Assembly (NCBI RefSeq): GCF_020882245.1
Contig: NC_083597.1
Location: 56,956,152 to 57,020,151, forward strand
Reading direction: 5' to 3'
From: Rhopalosiphum padi
Taxonomy: Eukaryota; Arthropoda; Insecta; Hemiptera; Aphididae
DNA length: 64,000 bases
This document shows positions 36,301-48,013 of the stretch, piece by piece; within the stretch, counting starts at the first letter, position 1, and the number at the start of each line of letters is the position of its first letter. Under the pieces are notes generated by a model. That model was given only the letters and a program-made list of their open reading frames with translations. It had not been told where the DNA came from and made no database searches. Both the position numbers and the translations under genes were made by a program.

Positions 36301-39027
36301 ACTTTCACAAAATTGCAGATATTTTGCCCGAGTGGTCGGACTGTCGTAGGCGGTTTTCTGCATCCGGTACGCGCATAATATATAATACTATATATATATA
36401 GTTTTGGCGGTATCCGCCACAATTCACGCGTTGCGTGCCGCCACGGGTACGATAATCCTCAGTGCACACGATAAGCCTAGAAAAATAATTGCGCATTGCG
36501 GATGGATCAACTGACGGCTATACCTTTTTGCCGTGTGTGAAGTTTGATTTCAATTTTGAACCAAAGAACAAGCGAATTTTAATTTTTTTTAAATTATCAC
36601 ATTATCAACATCAATTATAACTTTGACGAGTGGTATACAATTCCAGGCCTGACGAGACTTTTTTATAACACCGTTTTATTATTATTATTATTATTATTAT
36701 TGTTATATTAACTGAAATTGCCTATTTCGCGATGACCTTTCTCGATTTTATGTTTGGATGGTTGATGGGATATAGTGCCTGAGAAGGATTGATAAAGGTA
36801 GCTTGAAGTTTTAAGGAAAAAATACATAATGGTCTTGTGCAAAAGATAAATACCTTTAAAATGCGTTTTCTAACGAGGTTCCATTATAATAAAACATTTA
36901 AAGCACTGAAATTATTCACCTACTTAAATATAATAATAATAACAAATAATAACAACAACATCAACCGTGTATAGTGTAGGAATAGATGAAATCTACGCTT
37001 ATTATTGCAATTATTATAATATTAGACATTTTGGAGTTCTTTGTATGCACTAGAAAAAAACCAAATTATTCATTTCATTTTCTGAATATTTGAGCTGTTT
37101 ACATTTCACTATATTTTTTTTTATAAACACTGTTAAATAATTAAAAATTATCTTGAATTGCCGGAATGTCCAAAGTGTTCGAAACTAGAACATAATTTAT
37201 TGTTATAATATGAAAAATAACCCAGAATTCTAGCCCAGAATAGAATAATTCTAGTTTTTCTGTTTCATGTTGAAAATGTATATAATTTATATAGGTTATT
37301 CGATTTTAAAAGTACAAACATGTATAGGTAGGAATAAAACGTGAAAGTTTTATCGAATATCAATAATATCTTACATGAAATAAAATTGTCGTATCTATAC
37401 TGACGAATTTAATACGATTATATAATATAATAAATAATAAATAATTTAATGATATAGCCAGATAGCATGACGTTATCGCGTATGAAATCAAAAATTGTCC
37501 ATATAACAACCCTTTAATAAATCGCCATTAAAAGCCACCTTTATAATAATAATATAGTAAGTTAGTCTCATGACAAAACGCGGGTATTCCTTTATAATTT
37601 ATTATTTTATAATTTCGTTAGGTACTTTCGACTGTGAAGAACTTCGTATATTTGTGCAAATGTCTCGGAGGACATAATAAAAGGACGTGGCACTATATTT
37701 TTTGTATATTTTTTTTAAATGTCGGTCCGCTATAATATCTGAATAATAACGAACGTACGCCCGTAATATAGTTTCTGGATAATTTTATTAAATACTTAAC
37801 TGTCAAATTAATAAAAGTTTGGACGAATTTATGGCACGGCGACCTCTTGGTTTTATATTTTAATTTTACTACTCACCTCTGCACGAACCCTTACGTCATG
37901 ACGTAATACAACGAGAGGGATCTTTACAACCATGCAATAACGTCAGTGCAAAAGTAATGATATCATCAGACGAAAATGTAGGGTTTTATTATTTTCATTT
38001 AGTTGGTTAATATCAATATTATAATTATTATTATTATTATATTTTTACTTCCGTGTCGTTTGGTGTAGAGTATTAGTGTATGTACTATATACTTCATATC
38101 ATCACGCACTGACGAGCATATGGTTACTCTTGGTTGAATCGTATGTAATTTGGTACAAATACGGAAAACTTCACCTTTATATAATATTTATCTTGTACAT
38201 ATTAAAGTAAAACGGAGTATGAATGCGAAAATAAAGTTTGCCTATTAATAATAAATATGTTGAACAACGTTGACTACATTTATTAACTAAAAGTATTCAC
38301 CTCACTGAAGGATGCGTTTGAATACTTTTTTATTATTTGGGAACAACTATATTTTGGATTTAAGCCTAAGGGTAAAACATGTTGTTGATTCGCTGTATGA
38401 ATATAATATGTATATTTATAAATTATATTATATATTTGCGACTTTGATTGTACGATTCGGCCGGCCAAAATTCATAATATTCAAAACATTTGGAACTAGA
38501 AAACTAAATTTATTATTTTCATGATATTTTTGAGCCGCAAATTAACCAATTATATTTCAAATCAATAAATAATGGTAATAATATTATGCATAATGGGGTG
38601 GAGCCTACAATATCCATCTAAATAAAATTAGAATAATTATTATGAATAAGATTATTTGATTTATTTTAAATTTACCTGATACTACAAATACTGATTTTTT
38701 TATATCAGGAATTTAATGTAAGTACTCAATTTTAATAAATTGCTTAACAAATATACTTTTATAGTAGCTTATACATATAAAAGTACTTTCCAAAATGCTG
38801 TCATAATTATAATACCTGACTCAAAAAAAAATATCAACGTAACTGCGCAAGCTTACAAAAAACATTTTGATAAGTACCAAGATTTGCCTGAATCGTGCGA
38901 AAATGCTCTGTAGAAATGTTGAAAAAAATATTAATAATTTTTCTAACATTAATCTATTTAAACGTTATATATTAAGTTTAATTGAATAATTATTTTTTCA
39001 TTTCATCTATTTATTGTATTCACCATT
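36301..39027. other. Mostly AT-rich non-coding DNA
   Basis: A small GC-richer patch at 36300-36500 has open frames on both strands (for example minus 36376-36305, MRVPDAENRLRQSD...), but neither strand is decisive. Nothing else is supported. Confidence 0.4.
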
Positions 39028-39035
39028 GTATAGAT

Positions 39036-39246
39036 CAGAGATGGCCCACGAGCCGCGTGTGGCTACCGTCATAGACTTTTGCGGCTCGCATCTTATCGTA
39101 ACATTTTTACGAAAAAAATTGTTATTAATATGAATTCATATTTATTTATATTTATATATAACCCTTTTTTTTTACATTTTATTGGCTCTTCCGTATTTAT
39201 TAATATATTTGGTGGTTCGCGAGTCTCTTCTCGCTGGCCACCCCGG
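39036..39246. mobile_element. hAT-type MITE with perfect 8-bp target duplication
   Basis: 211 bp flanked by identical GTATAGAT (39028-39035 and 39247-39254). The left end is CAGAGATGGCCCACGAG and the right end, reversed, CCGGGGTGGCCAGCGAG, about 13 of 17 alike. It has subterminal GGCTCGC/GGCTCT motifs typical of hAT elements and an AT-rich core. The minus frame at 39093-39284 crosses its right edge and is spurious. Confidence 0.78.
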
Positions 39247-39254
39247 GTATAGAT

Positions 39255-41598
39255 GTTAGATTCCATACTACAAACATTTAACATTATTTATCACTGATCA
39301 TTTAACTATTTTATATTATTATTATATTCTAATTATGTATAAATTTAATAAATAAATAAATAATTTTATTGTTAATATTAATATATAAATATATATATTA
39401 TATATATTTAATGTATAGTTTAAGAACTTCTCGCCTTTAACACAAGTTTCTACATATAGAGGTGAGCAAACTTATTATGTTATATTTATGAAAACCATGT
39501 TGTTGTCTGTTTGCAAATATATTATCATTGTTATTATTATTATTATCATCATTATTATATATTTATATTTATATATAATAAATATGCCTATATTTGTTCG
39601 ATACTTTTCATCGTACGCAGGTTGTTAAGTGGTAGAACAAATTCATCGGTTCGATAAAAAAAAAAACATACTTTCAATTTATATTTTAAATGGAAAATAT
39701 TTCCAATCACAAGACCTTTACAGTTATCATAAATATAATAATTATTATTTATTATATTTGCAATTAGTGTTTAATAAAAGTTGTATAAATGTTAAAAGAA
39801 TTCTAGTAAAAATTTGATATTTCACATTTTATATATTTTCGTATTCGTTATTCGCTTTCAAGTTAATTTGAAAAATAAAATAAAAAAAATATAATAAAAA
39901 TTGTATCTACCAATACCTATATTACCAATTACTACAGTCATAATTTGCAAATATAAAAAAATTAATTGGAATACAAAATATTGACAGATGAACACGGTTA
40001 AAACATTTTTATAATTTAGATATATATGCATATTGTACATATTTTACTTTTACGTAAAATGCCGTATATATTTTCATTTTTAGTTATTTTATCGTAAATA
40101 TGTTACAACAAAAGATAATGATTCTAACAAAATAATACGACTACAATGAATTAATACTAAACATGACCATATAGTTTGTATGAAATTCGATCTGGTCTGA
40201 ATTTTTTTTTCAGATCAGGTATCGAAAAGTATATAGGTATTTGTATCGTTGAAACATATTTGGTTTTATTATTTGACAATCATTTATATTATCATGTTTT
40301 ATACACGAGTATAATATATCAATTTTTTTTGTACAACGTATTATTGCCTATTGGCATATTTTTTATCGAAAATATTAATAATATTTATTGAAGTTTGCTG
40401 TGATAAATATAAATTCATAGTAATACTATTCAAAACGCCTAACGAAAAACTGAAATATAAGTTATATAACGGATAACCAATATGGCAATATGCAAAAAAT
40501 AGTAGCACAAACATAGTTTAATTTTCTTAAAAAACTTTATTAGCAACTATATAGACACTTCGTTTAAAAAAAAAAACACCTAGAAATATATATTCCAGTT
40601 GAAGATCAGAATATAAAACTCTTAAAAACTTTCTACAGTTTTTAAAAGTTTTAAAACAATCAAACAATGAAACTGAAAATCCGGCTTGAGAGGAAATCGA
40701 ACCGTGATTATACACTTTTCGCCGTTAAGACCATTTTGTGTTTACAATTTACTGGAAAAAAAAACATATTGTAAGACAAGTCTACTCCGATTTCATTTGG
40801 AATCGAATACTCATATAATACATTTAGTGTGTAAATATATTATTGAACAAAGGACCAAGGACTATATTATGTTTTAATATCACTAATAGGTATTATATCG
40901 TGTTTTTATTTGTTGCGGAGAAAGCGTAAGTACAGAAAATATAAATCATATTATATCACATTAATATACAACGCTTTTTTTTTTATGCAAATCGGATATT
41001 TTTTTCCGGGCAGATGGTTTTTTGTCTAATAATTTTTATCGACTTTTTAGTAAACTATTTAATTTATAAATAACGATCAAACTCGAAAGAAGAAAACCTA
41101 ACCATTATCATTTTGTTTTATAGGACATGACACACGAATAGGGTAAACGGACTCGACTATAAGACCTTATGTACTGCCGTAAAGATAATCATCGTCGTAA
41201 AAAAAAATGGCCCGATAAAAAAAAAAAAAAAAAAAATACAATTCAACAATGGTAGATAATATAGTCACAGTCGACATTATTATCACCGGTAAGATAATTT
41301 TTTACTTCTTTTTTTTTTTTCTCGTGTACAGTGAACATTAACTAATTGTGTGTTTAATGACAAAAAAAAAAAAACAAACTTTTATCATTATTCAGTCATG
41401 TTACTATAATACAAGACAGACGACGATTGCCGACTATTTAATTGTGCGCTGCATGTAATTCCCGGAATTACATTATACCTAATGGACGAAATAAATCATA
41501 CGCGAAAATTAACATTTCACCGGTTTATCGTTATTGGCGCGTTTTAGTTGATTATATATACGATTTTTGTTATCGTTTTCTTTAATACTACATTAGGT
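39255..41598. other. AT-rich non-coding DNA
   Basis: Poly-A/T and (ATT)n runs; several open frames of 60-70 codons are within chance expectation. No supported gene. Confidence 0.45.
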
Positions 41599-41766
41599 AT
41601 CATAATGCATAATAAAATTATACTACTAATACGTCCAAACAGAACGGAACGAGTGCCAAAAACATTTATAGTCTCCGAAGAAGAAGTTTCCTCCAATGGG
41701 CTTTTCGTTCGTTTTAGTACCACAGACTCGTTCAGCGCGGGCTCGAACACTTCGGATATCGATTAA
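41599..41766 (+). CDS. Candidate terminal exon, unidentified
   Basis: Acceptor TCTTTAATACTACATTAG|GT, then 54 codons to the TAA at 41764-41766; TTAATAAAATG overlaps the stop and supplies an AATAAA signal. The C-terminal part is GC-richer and acidic/serine-rich (KTFIVSEEEVSSNG, SAGSNTSDID) with purine-first codons. The opposite strand is also open (41750-41544), but its codon pattern is weaker. No upstream exon or family identified. Confidence 0.3.
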   Translation: MIMHNKIILLIRPNRTERVPKTFIVSEEEVSSNGLFVRFSTTDSFSAGSNTSDID

Positions 41767-43640
41767 TAAAATGTATTTATAAATTCGAACGTCCAATTTA
41801 TTATATTGCGGACCACTGAAAAAGAAAATTAAAACCGCGTAAATACACCGACAAACATAATATCACAAAGTACGCGTATAATAAACGCAACAATAATAAT
41901 ATGATCTATATAATATGAATCGTCTCATGCGTCGACTGTGATAAAAATAATAATAACAATAATAATATGGCTAAATCACTTTTTCGCAAAATTCTAAACC
42001 GCACAATTACTTCCAGAGAATTCGCTCATTGTGTAACGTTATAATATATACGTCCTAGTTGATTATTATCTATCTTGGAAAATACACCTTTTTTTATTTG
42101 TATTCAAATAGAGACACGTATATTATAGGATCATTAAAAAACCATTTAAAATGTATTTCACATGTGTCTGGAAAAAGCATTTGAGGACAAACGCAAATAC
42201 TCGGTAAGAATTTAAACCGAAATCAAATGTACGTAAATATATTTTTTTTTTTGCAATTTATTAAAAACGAGTTTATAAATTTAATACAATTATTAGTTAT
42301 ATTAAATTATTGTTAAATCATATTATATTTCCACTATTCAATCAAACCTGACATAATTTGAATAAAAAACACTAATAATACTTACCAATTTTAATAAACT
42401 ATTAATTAATTACGTTTTACATTTTTACAACAATGTTTAAACGAGCTACTACTGTAGGTGTATAATATTTTTTTTTATATAAACGGTAAATGAAATTTTT
42501 TTCCATATCATTATAATATTTCAAATACTTGAGAAAAATAATTAGATCAGATATTACTCGAATAGGTATTTTAAAATATTGTTTATTATATACGAATGTT
42601 ATAATTTTCAAAAACAATATTTTTTGTTATTTCATAATATATTATTACTGGGTAGTAGAGATCGTATATGTTTATTTATTTATCATATTTTTTTTTAGAA
42701 AATTTTAAGTAATGTGTAGTAAGATAGATATAGTTAATACGATCCTAATAGAAAACATGATGGATTGAACGAAGCAAGAGCTCAGCTTATAACGATAATC
42801 GAATAATATTATAGACTCTGCCGCAGTATCACGCGAGGCTTTCATATAGTTTCCAAACGGGATATCAAAGCTTTCAAACACGAGACTGAACTCAGATACT
42901 GCTCATAATAATAAATGTATTATTAATAATAATATATTCAATGCACATTTTTTCTCTCTGAAATATCTAAAATTTTCCAAGTACCTACCTACGTACCTTA
43001 AAATATGATAGACATAATATAATAACGTGATAATGTAGTTAACCACCGATGGTTGTACGATAACAGTAATACGGGTACGAGCGCGGTTATTAAATATTTT
43101 AAACAGTTCAGTTAGGTAGTATTACTACATCTATGGATGTGAGCAAATCGGATTATCTGAATTCTGTCAGGTTAATTCATGTGGCGTCGTGGGCCCTATA
43201 TTAAATCCTGCCCCAATACGTATTCATAAATCTAACGAAAAATATACCTTAAGTTAGGCCGTCAATTCAGAAAATGCAGACAAATTAATTTGTTACGTGG
43301 TGTAGCACTATATACTGTATTACGCGCGCCCTGCGCGTATAATATACGTCTCATAAGTCCCGTCACACCCTAAGCATTTCCTCTGCGAATGAATCATTTC
43401 CAGTGCGGTCTTTCCGACAGTGATCTATGGCCGGGTTACATAATATTTAAATTTAATGTCACATTTTCAAAAACAAAAACAGATTTAAAATTAATTATTT
43501 TTTAACAGCGAAATAATCATTTTATTTTTAAGCCCGGCGAAAATGCCAAGTTAAAAAATTGCTCTTACAAAAAAAACTTGAAAAGTTTTGGTGACATACA
43601 CAAAAACGCGCACATAGAATATTATAAAACAACAAAAAGT
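41767..43640. other. Non-coding DNA, slightly GC-richer at 43140-43440
   Basis: A 23-codon plus ORF at 43133-43204 (MDVSKSDYLNSV...) is coding-like but tiny. No other content seen. Confidence 0.4.
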
Positions 43641-44268
43641 AAATTTAACAGGCCTGCACTATAATATTATACGCATATCGAGAACGAACCGCTTTCGATA
43701 AATAACAGTAAGTAATTAATTTGCCGCGGAAACATTTATGTGGTGATGGTGTTGCGAGACTTGTGGGACATATGCTATGCAGTGTGCGCGCTGTGCACAC
43801 AACATATAATATACTTTCGGGAGAGTATGGCGATCGATCAAAACACATAATAATACGCTTCCTGTTTTGGCCGCCGCGAGAGCGGGTTAGACGTGTCGGA
43901 CCGGCCGGCCGAACAACCGATCAGCCCGCCAAAACCGGACAGCCATCAGAGGCCATCACTCACCATCGGACTTGACGTCCATCGCGAGTCTAAAATATGA
44001 GTCTAAAATCTATCGCACTCTCTCCCCTCCCCGGCGCCGCCGCCGCGCCCGCTCCGCCGTAATCCCCCATGTAATCTTTGCGAACCAAAAGTTTTCGCCG
44101 CCCCCCACAAAACGCACTCGAAAACTTTTGCAAAGTGCGCGCCGATTAATTGGAAAACTCGGCGCGCGCAAAGTCAAAGACTATACGCCGAACCGTCAGC
44201 TCATCGTCGTCCGCTTATAGATATTGTCAAAGTTTCATCGAACGTGTTTACAGTTCCGACTATTATGA

Positions 44269-44310
<42 letters not shown>

Positions 44311-44640
44311 GATGATGTGCGATCTATATAATATTATGCATATTACCCGCACCGCCGTCGGCACACCGCGTTTGCCCGCCGCGCGTCTTGTTTTATTACG
44401 CTTCGAGACGACTGACACGTCTCATATTATTCTGTTGGATTATTTTCGAAACGCGGTGGGTCGAATTATAAACTCGGAGGGCGAATTGTCCGGCTTCTCC
44501 TGCGGGACGAAAAGTAGAATACGTAGAACACGAGACGTTTGCGATACTGCAGCTGCAGATGATGAACTGGGGGATGGGTTCTCGGTCCGTAGGCGAGAAC
44601 TTTTGCGGGCCCCGTGATGGCTGATCGATTACAGGCCACC
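43641..44640. promoter_or_regulatory. GC-rich island with an (ATT)n microsatellite
   Basis: CpG-rich blocks at 43860-43930, 44020-44060 and 44345-44390, and an (ATT)n run at about 44267-44310. The 155-codon plus frame (44150-44617) owes its middle to the microsatellite, which translates as poly-Ile. Three minus frames are also open at 44480-44630, so coding cannot be decided. Confidence 0.3.
44267..44310. repeat. (ATT)n microsatellite
   Basis: About 14 uninterrupted ATT units followed by GATGATG, inside a GC-rich island. Confidence 0.9.
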
Positions 44641-44901
44641 TTAACTTACGCTTATTTTTCCGCTGATATACCGCTTGTACTAGACTAGTACAATACAAAT
44701 ATTTAAGTTTTTTTTTAATAATAATATGTAAACATCAAAAACATAGTAATTTATTGTTAAGTTAAAATCATTTCGGGGAAAAAATAAATACCAACACTTA
44801 AAACAAAATATAAATTATATCCTTATAGTTTCTTGAGATAGTACCTGATCGCTTACAATAGATTAGTTTAAAATTAAATAGATAACATTTTCTAAAATCG
44901 G

Positions 44902-45262
44902 TGTATCCGAATTGGTTCCGAAACGTTCGAATTGGTTCCCAAGTTCCCGGGTCAAAGCATTTTCAGTTTCCCTTTCCATTGTATACAGACTTAGAATAAT
45001 TTCCCGCATAATATTATGCAGGTTAAAAATTATGATTTTTTGCCACTTATTTTTATAATTTTTTTGTCATAGTAATTAATAATAATAAACATGATATCTT
45101 TTTAATTCGTCTATTTCTTTTTTTTTTTTATATTAATTAATTATTGTGTATTATTGAGGTAAAAATGTATAACTTAATTTTTTTTATAAACCTATGTCTA
45201 CCTAAAATATCGGGAACCAATTCTGATGTCAATTTTCAGGTGTGGGAACTAATTCGGTTGCA
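44902..45262. mobile_element. Four-module inverted-repeat element, class unknown
   Basis: Outer arms TGTATCCGAATTGGTTCC (44902-44919) and, reversed, TGCAACCGAATTAGTTCC (45262-45245) match 15 of 18. Inner arms GAATTGGTTCCC (44929-44940) and its exact reverse complement (45212-45223) match 12 of 12. The motif GAATTRGTTCC thus occurs four times, two per orientation. No target duplication was identified, so the element boundaries are provisional. Confidence 0.5.
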
Positions 45263-45298
45263 GTATAAATTATTATAAAATACATTTGTATAAAAGTT

Positions 45299-45370
45299 TC
45301 ACTGGCCCTCTCAAAGGTACGGGCCCCGGGGCTCTGCCCTCCATCCCCCCCATCTAGTCGGCCATGTACG
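45299..45370 (-). mobile_element. GC-rich transposon relic (possible hAT end)
   Basis: A dense C/G stretch (GGGCCCCGGGG, CCATCCCCCCC) next to an AT-rich background. Read on the minus strand it starts ACGTACATGG, resembling a decayed CAGTGGCGTA-type hAT end. No duplication or partner end found. Confidence 0.25.
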
Positions 45371-45722
45371 TAATAGGTGTTTGTTCTACGTGATTTGTCT
45401 ACAATAACTACCACATTAAAGATCAAGATGTCATTAAAAAAAGAAATAATAATAATAACCAAAATCCATTTCACCGCGTGTCGCGGTATTTTTCAATAAT
45501 AATACACACCACATACGTCTATCTGCGGCGGGAAAGTTATACACGTGCGCATTACACGACGTAACCATTAGGAATGCGCTTCGAACGTCGATATTTACGA
45601 GATTTTGTTCTAAGTCGTATACAAAGACTGAGTAAAGAATGGAAATCTGACTCGTATTTATTACTATTTATTATGAGAAACTTGGAACGCGAAGTATAAC
45701 CTTGACACATGTATGAGCTTAC

Positions 45723-45798
45723 CAAACATATTGTACCCCGCGTAGGGGTTGTACTTCCAGACCCACTCATCCCCGTCGACCGAAACTACCCCATGCAT
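45723..45798 (-). CDS. Candidate first coding exon, unidentified
   Basis: ATG in good context (GTAAATGC) at 45798, preceded in frame by TAA, then 25 codons (MHGVVSVDGDEWVWKYNPYA...) to a strong donor TTTG|GTAAGC, phase 1. The residue make-up (W, Y, D, G) and purine-first codons look genuine. The next exon must start with two bases completing a codon; no single candidate downstream is convincing. No family recognised. Confidence 0.4.
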
Positions 45799-46980
45799 TT
45801 ACCTCTGTGTACGCGGGTCGGGTAAAATTAATTACGTTTCGAAATGAGTTCAATGTAACTATACGTAAGTATATACTATTTATAGGTTATACGCAATTAT
45901 ATTACGTTCTTCGGTTTAAGCGCGTGTGTGTGAAAATGTACAAATGTACGTGTGGTATATTATTATTATTATTGAATTATTGAAATTGCGGTAACAGAGT
46001 TTATAACAATGTAATATATTATATTTGCAGTCATTGCGATTCACTGAAAATATCTAACGCTGTGTGAAAATTCATGGTTTTAAGGATTCACGAGATCAAT
46101 TTCGACCCTGCCCGTGCAGCTATATTACATAATAATATTCAATATGAATTTGTTCGCTCGCACGCGTTTGATGTTTGCACGTTTTACGATAGTGGCGGTT
46201 ACCTACGATTTGTGTCATCGATAAAGTAACAGCCGTATGGAATTTAAATTATGACGTCTGATCACATAATATAATACGTATTATATTATATGCATCTCGA
46301 GAAAATGTATGACACAATAATACAAACCAATCTGTTACTCTTACTCGTTCCAATGTCTACATACAGAGTAATTTGTTTAATATAAAACACTGATTATCCC
46401 GAAAAAGGCAATTTTTTTTAGAAAATATTTTATTAAGACTTTTCAATATTTAAAGTCATTGCATATGGAATATTAAAATAACTTTTATGAAAAAAAAATA
46501 CATAATTTATAATTTATAATTTTTAATTGACTTACTTTTCCGACTTACACTTTATTAACTGTTACCAACGATTTTTAATTTCATATCTCAAATAAAATAT
46601 TTTCCTGATAATATTTAATCTATATATTCAGGGAAATAGTTTTAAAAGATGTTTATATTGGTCATATTCTCTTTCAACCATTTTATATCACGATGGATAA
46701 TATACTTTTATGTTTTATGTACCTACGGGTAGAAAATCCACACGCAATACGCGACATTATCGTATAGGTTAATGTTTTATTATTGTGTCCGAGTCTCGTA
46801 GTTAAGTTTAACCGAATAATATTTTAATGAAAACGACTGCTTTAACCTATATACATTATGTATTTTAAGTAATGAGTGGAGTTAGTAGAATTATAAAATG
46901 TACTTAAAGGTTTTACAACGATTTGTGAGTTGTTTTTCCATATTTCTGTCATAACCCTCCGGAACAACGAAAAAAGCTTC
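45799..46980. other. AT-rich non-coding DNA
   Basis: Nothing supported beyond short repeats; it would include the 5' flank of the candidate exon ending at 45798. Confidence 0.4.
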
Positions 46981-47016
46981 AATTTTCAATTTGGAAGGTG
47001 ATTTTTAAAAGAAAAT

Positions 47017-47556
47017 TTGATCTATTTGATTATTTTTGGATGGGTTAAAGTAAAAATAAATATTGATAGGTATTTTTCTTCGTATAATCGAATGAAAAAA
47101 GAAAAAAAAAGTGATGGTAAAATGAAGATAGTCGTAAGAACACAAGATTTTGATAAAATATTTTATTTTTTTTTTGTCATAGTGATCAAAAAACGAATAA
47201 CCTTTGATACAGTTAATTTTCATCAAATGTTTATAAAAGGTATATCTTCTAGAAAATTTTCAAAATGTTTTGATTGTTTTCTATCTATTAATAAATATTT
47301 GAAATTGTTTTCTGTTCTTAGTTTTTTTCAATATTGCAATATACATGTTTGTATGAGAAGAATGTATAGAATGTACTATACAATATTTTTTATACTAAAT
47401 TTATATAAATTTCAAGTAGAAATGTTAATAAAATTAGATGTACGTAATATGTACGTACGAATTTGTTATTTTATTGAAATTAAAAAAATATTAATTGTAG
47501 AAATTAAAAACATTTTGCTGTTGCTTTTGAATATAATGTATTTATCAAAATATTAG
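47017..47556 (+). CDS. Unusually long AT-rich ORF, unidentified
   Basis: 179 codons open in sequence rich in A and T; the first ATG is at 47092 (154 codons, MKKEKKSDGKMKIVV...). At this composition about 9% of random codons are stops, so a run this long is expected far less than once in the window. The protein is Lys/Ile/Phe-rich with hydrophobic stretches (about residues 50-57 and the Leu-rich end) and a Cys/Met/Arg-rich middle (HVCMRRMYRM). No signal peptide at the ATG and no family recognised. It could be a young gene, a decayed transposon ORF, or a strand-biased T-rich tract. Confidence 0.3.
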   Translation: MIYLIIFGWVKVKINIDRYFSSYNRMKKEKKSDGKMKIVVRTQDFDKIFYFFFVIVIKKRITFDTVNFHQMFIKGISSRKFSKCFDCFLSINKYLKLFSVLSFFQYCNIHVCMRRMYRMYYTIFFILNLYKFQVEMLIKLDVRNMYVRICYFIEIKKILIVEIKNILLLLLNIMYLSKY

Positions 47557-47970
47557 AACCAAATTTAAGCGATTTTTAAAAAACTCGGACTTTAATTTTA
47601 TAATTTAATAATTTAAAAAAAAAATATGAGCTGAATAATGTTTAGTACATTGAACTCAAAATATACCCTCAAAATGAATTGTATGATACTCAGTTCATCT
47701 CAACTAATAAATTAATAACTTTTTTTAATTTTCATAAATACATAAAAATATTTAGAAAAATATTTTTATTCCGATTATGAAATTAAAAATGTATACAAAA
47801 CAAAAAACAAAAAAAACAAAACAAATAAAAACTTAGACAAATGATAATGATACAAATATAACTTTTGTTCGAATATATTGTTTTGTTATTTCTTACAATT
47901 ATCAAAGAAAAAATATTTTACAAACTGTTATTACTTTTAAAAATAATGAGTATTTACTTTTAAAAGACTA

Positions 47971-47979
47971 ACCTGGTAT

Positions 47980-47983
<4 letters not shown>
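47971..47983. repeat. Target-site duplication, 3' side of the half-LINE
   Basis: ACCTGGTATAATT, identical to 49484-49496. The last T may belong to the poly(A)/T tail. Confidence 0.85.

Positions 47984-48013
<30 letters not shown>

Noticed and set aside
44150..44617. 155-codon plus-strand ORF
   Set aside because: Its centre is an (ATT)n microsatellite read as poly-Ile, and three minus frames are open over the same GC-rich end.
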